The notes under the pieces were generated by a model that saw nothing but the letters and a program-made list of their open reading frames with translations, did not search any database and was not told the origin of the DNA. Source: JBCBAP01 sp038532435 (GTDB lineage Bacteria > Pseudomonadota > Alphaproteobacteria > Rhodobacterales > Rhodobacteraceae). Taken from it: a stretch of 41,661 bases of DNA. Positions 41,255 through 41,661 of the stretch are shown here, piece by piece (the first letter of the stretch is position 1; each line of letters begins with the position of its first letter). The DNA is taken from positions 1-41,661 of the forward strand of contig JBCBAP010000030.1 of assembly GCA_038532435.1 (NCBI GenBank). The letters are read 5' to 3'. Both the position numbers and the translations under genes were made by a program.

Positions 41255-41661
41255 CTCACCTCGATGAGCGTGATCTCCGGCGGGATCCCGAAGCGCAGGG
41301 GCGCCACCGAACAGCCAAGACCGCCGGAGATCACGATGTCCCGCGCGCCCTCCCGCACGTGGCCGTAGGCGTAGCGGTTGCCGAAGCGGGAGGGCACCAC
41401 CGGCGCCCAGCCCACAAGCCTCACCTGCCCCCCATGGGTGTGCCCGGACAGGGTCAGCGCAACGCGATCCGGCACGTCGGGAAAGATATCCGGCTCGTGG
41501 GCGAGCAGGATGACGGGCGCATCATCTGTCACCTGCCCCAGCGTTCCGGGCAGGTCATCGACACCCCCGGCAGGCAGCACCCGTTTGTTCACCGTGTCCC
41601 AGATGTCCACGTAGGCAAGCTGATCGCCAAGGCCCGCAAGCCAGAAGGGACCCGTGTCGCG
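41251..41661 (-). CDS. Metallophosphoesterase (calcineurin-like), 3' part only
   Basis: The C-terminal 136 residues of a metal-dependent phosphoesterase whose 5' part lies beyond the right edge. The visible part begins RDTGPFWLAGLGDQLAYVDI. It includes ILLAHEPDIFP, which holds a metal-binding histidine, LSGHTHGGQVRL with the GHxH metal site, and SGGLGCSVAPLRFGIPPEI. These match the YkuE/YaeI group of calcineurin-like enzymes, some of which act on UDP-diacylglucosamine or other lipid-linked phosphates. The N-terminal metal ligands (DxH, GDxxD, GNH motifs) cannot be seen. A GTG at 41610 opens a shorter frame, but coding clearly continues upstream of it. Confidence 0.88.
   Translation of the reverse strand, partial: RDTGPFWLAGLGDQLAYVDIWDTVNKRVLPAGGVDDLPGTLGQVTDDAPVILLAHEPDIFPDVPDRVALTLSGHTHGGQVRLVGWAPVVPSRFGNRYAYGHVREGARDIVISGGLGCSVAPLRFGIPPEITLIEVS

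Noticed and set aside
41251..41610. Shorter complete gene starting at GTG 41610
   Set aside because: Reading continues upstream in frame with family-like residues (FWLAGLGDQ), so the gene is truncated by the window edge instead.

Overview
This is a GC-rich (roughly 65%) stretch of bacterial chromosome, most likely from an alphaproteobacterium of the Rhodobacteraceae/Roseobacter group. The evidence is a class II (B12-dependent) ribonucleotide reductase, a DUF1476 protein of the Paracoccus F1-ATPase zeta-inhibitor family beside purC, a DUF6314 protein, and a short intergenic element (15977-16011) of a type recalled from many rhodobacterial genomes. There is no rRNA, tRNA, insertion sequence, phage gene or CRISPR array. 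It reads as ordinary housekeeping chromosome with several accessory cassettes.

Layout. 1-5437: nrdJ and galM on the minus strand, with paired hairpins after nrdJ and three copies of an NrdR-box-like 12-mer before it. 5845-8174: a two-gene cassette of a Cys/Met-metabolism PLP enzyme and a cytochrome P450, joined by a 4-base stop/start overlap. 8175-8832: a gene-free gap. 8833-15970: an AraC-type regulator followed by a peptide-type ABC importer (Tat-exported binding protein, two permeases, one ATPase with two nucleotide-binding domains). 16054-16871: two small minus-strand genes. 16934-21915: purB, a glutathione peroxidase, the DUF1476 gene (minus), then purC-purS-glycosyltransferase-purQ. 21921-24020: a class 3 lipase and msrP on the minus strand. 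24178-27284: a DctB/DctD-like two-component pair whose regulator has lost the motifs needed to work with sigma-54. 27367-28749: bioY and a short-chain dehydrogenase. 28765-32252: yfgM-like, bamB-like and der genes on the minus strand, the same order as in E. coli. 32497-37136: an RND efflux adaptor and pump. 37198-40534: an Atm1-type ABC exporter and a LysM/Ig-like protein. 40694-41661: a LOG-family gene and the 3' part of a metallophosphoesterase.

How the genes work together. The purine genes (purB, purC, purS, purQ) belong to one pathway, but a family 2 glycosyltransferase is coupled by 4-base overlaps between purS and purQ. YfgM, BamB and Der cover envelope protein handling and ribosome assembly. 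The ABC importer genes make a complete transporter, with an intrinsic terminator after the binding-protein gene that probably makes that protein the most abundant. MsrP has no MsrQ partner here and BioY has no EcfA/EcfT partner here.

Most worth following up: the degenerate DctD-like regulator, the glycosyltransferase inside the pur operon, the coupled PLP enzyme-P450 pair, the repeated box before nrdJ, and extra membrane segments in the RND pump and in one ABC permease. I found no clear undescribed defence or mobile system. All family names come from reading motifs, not from database searches.
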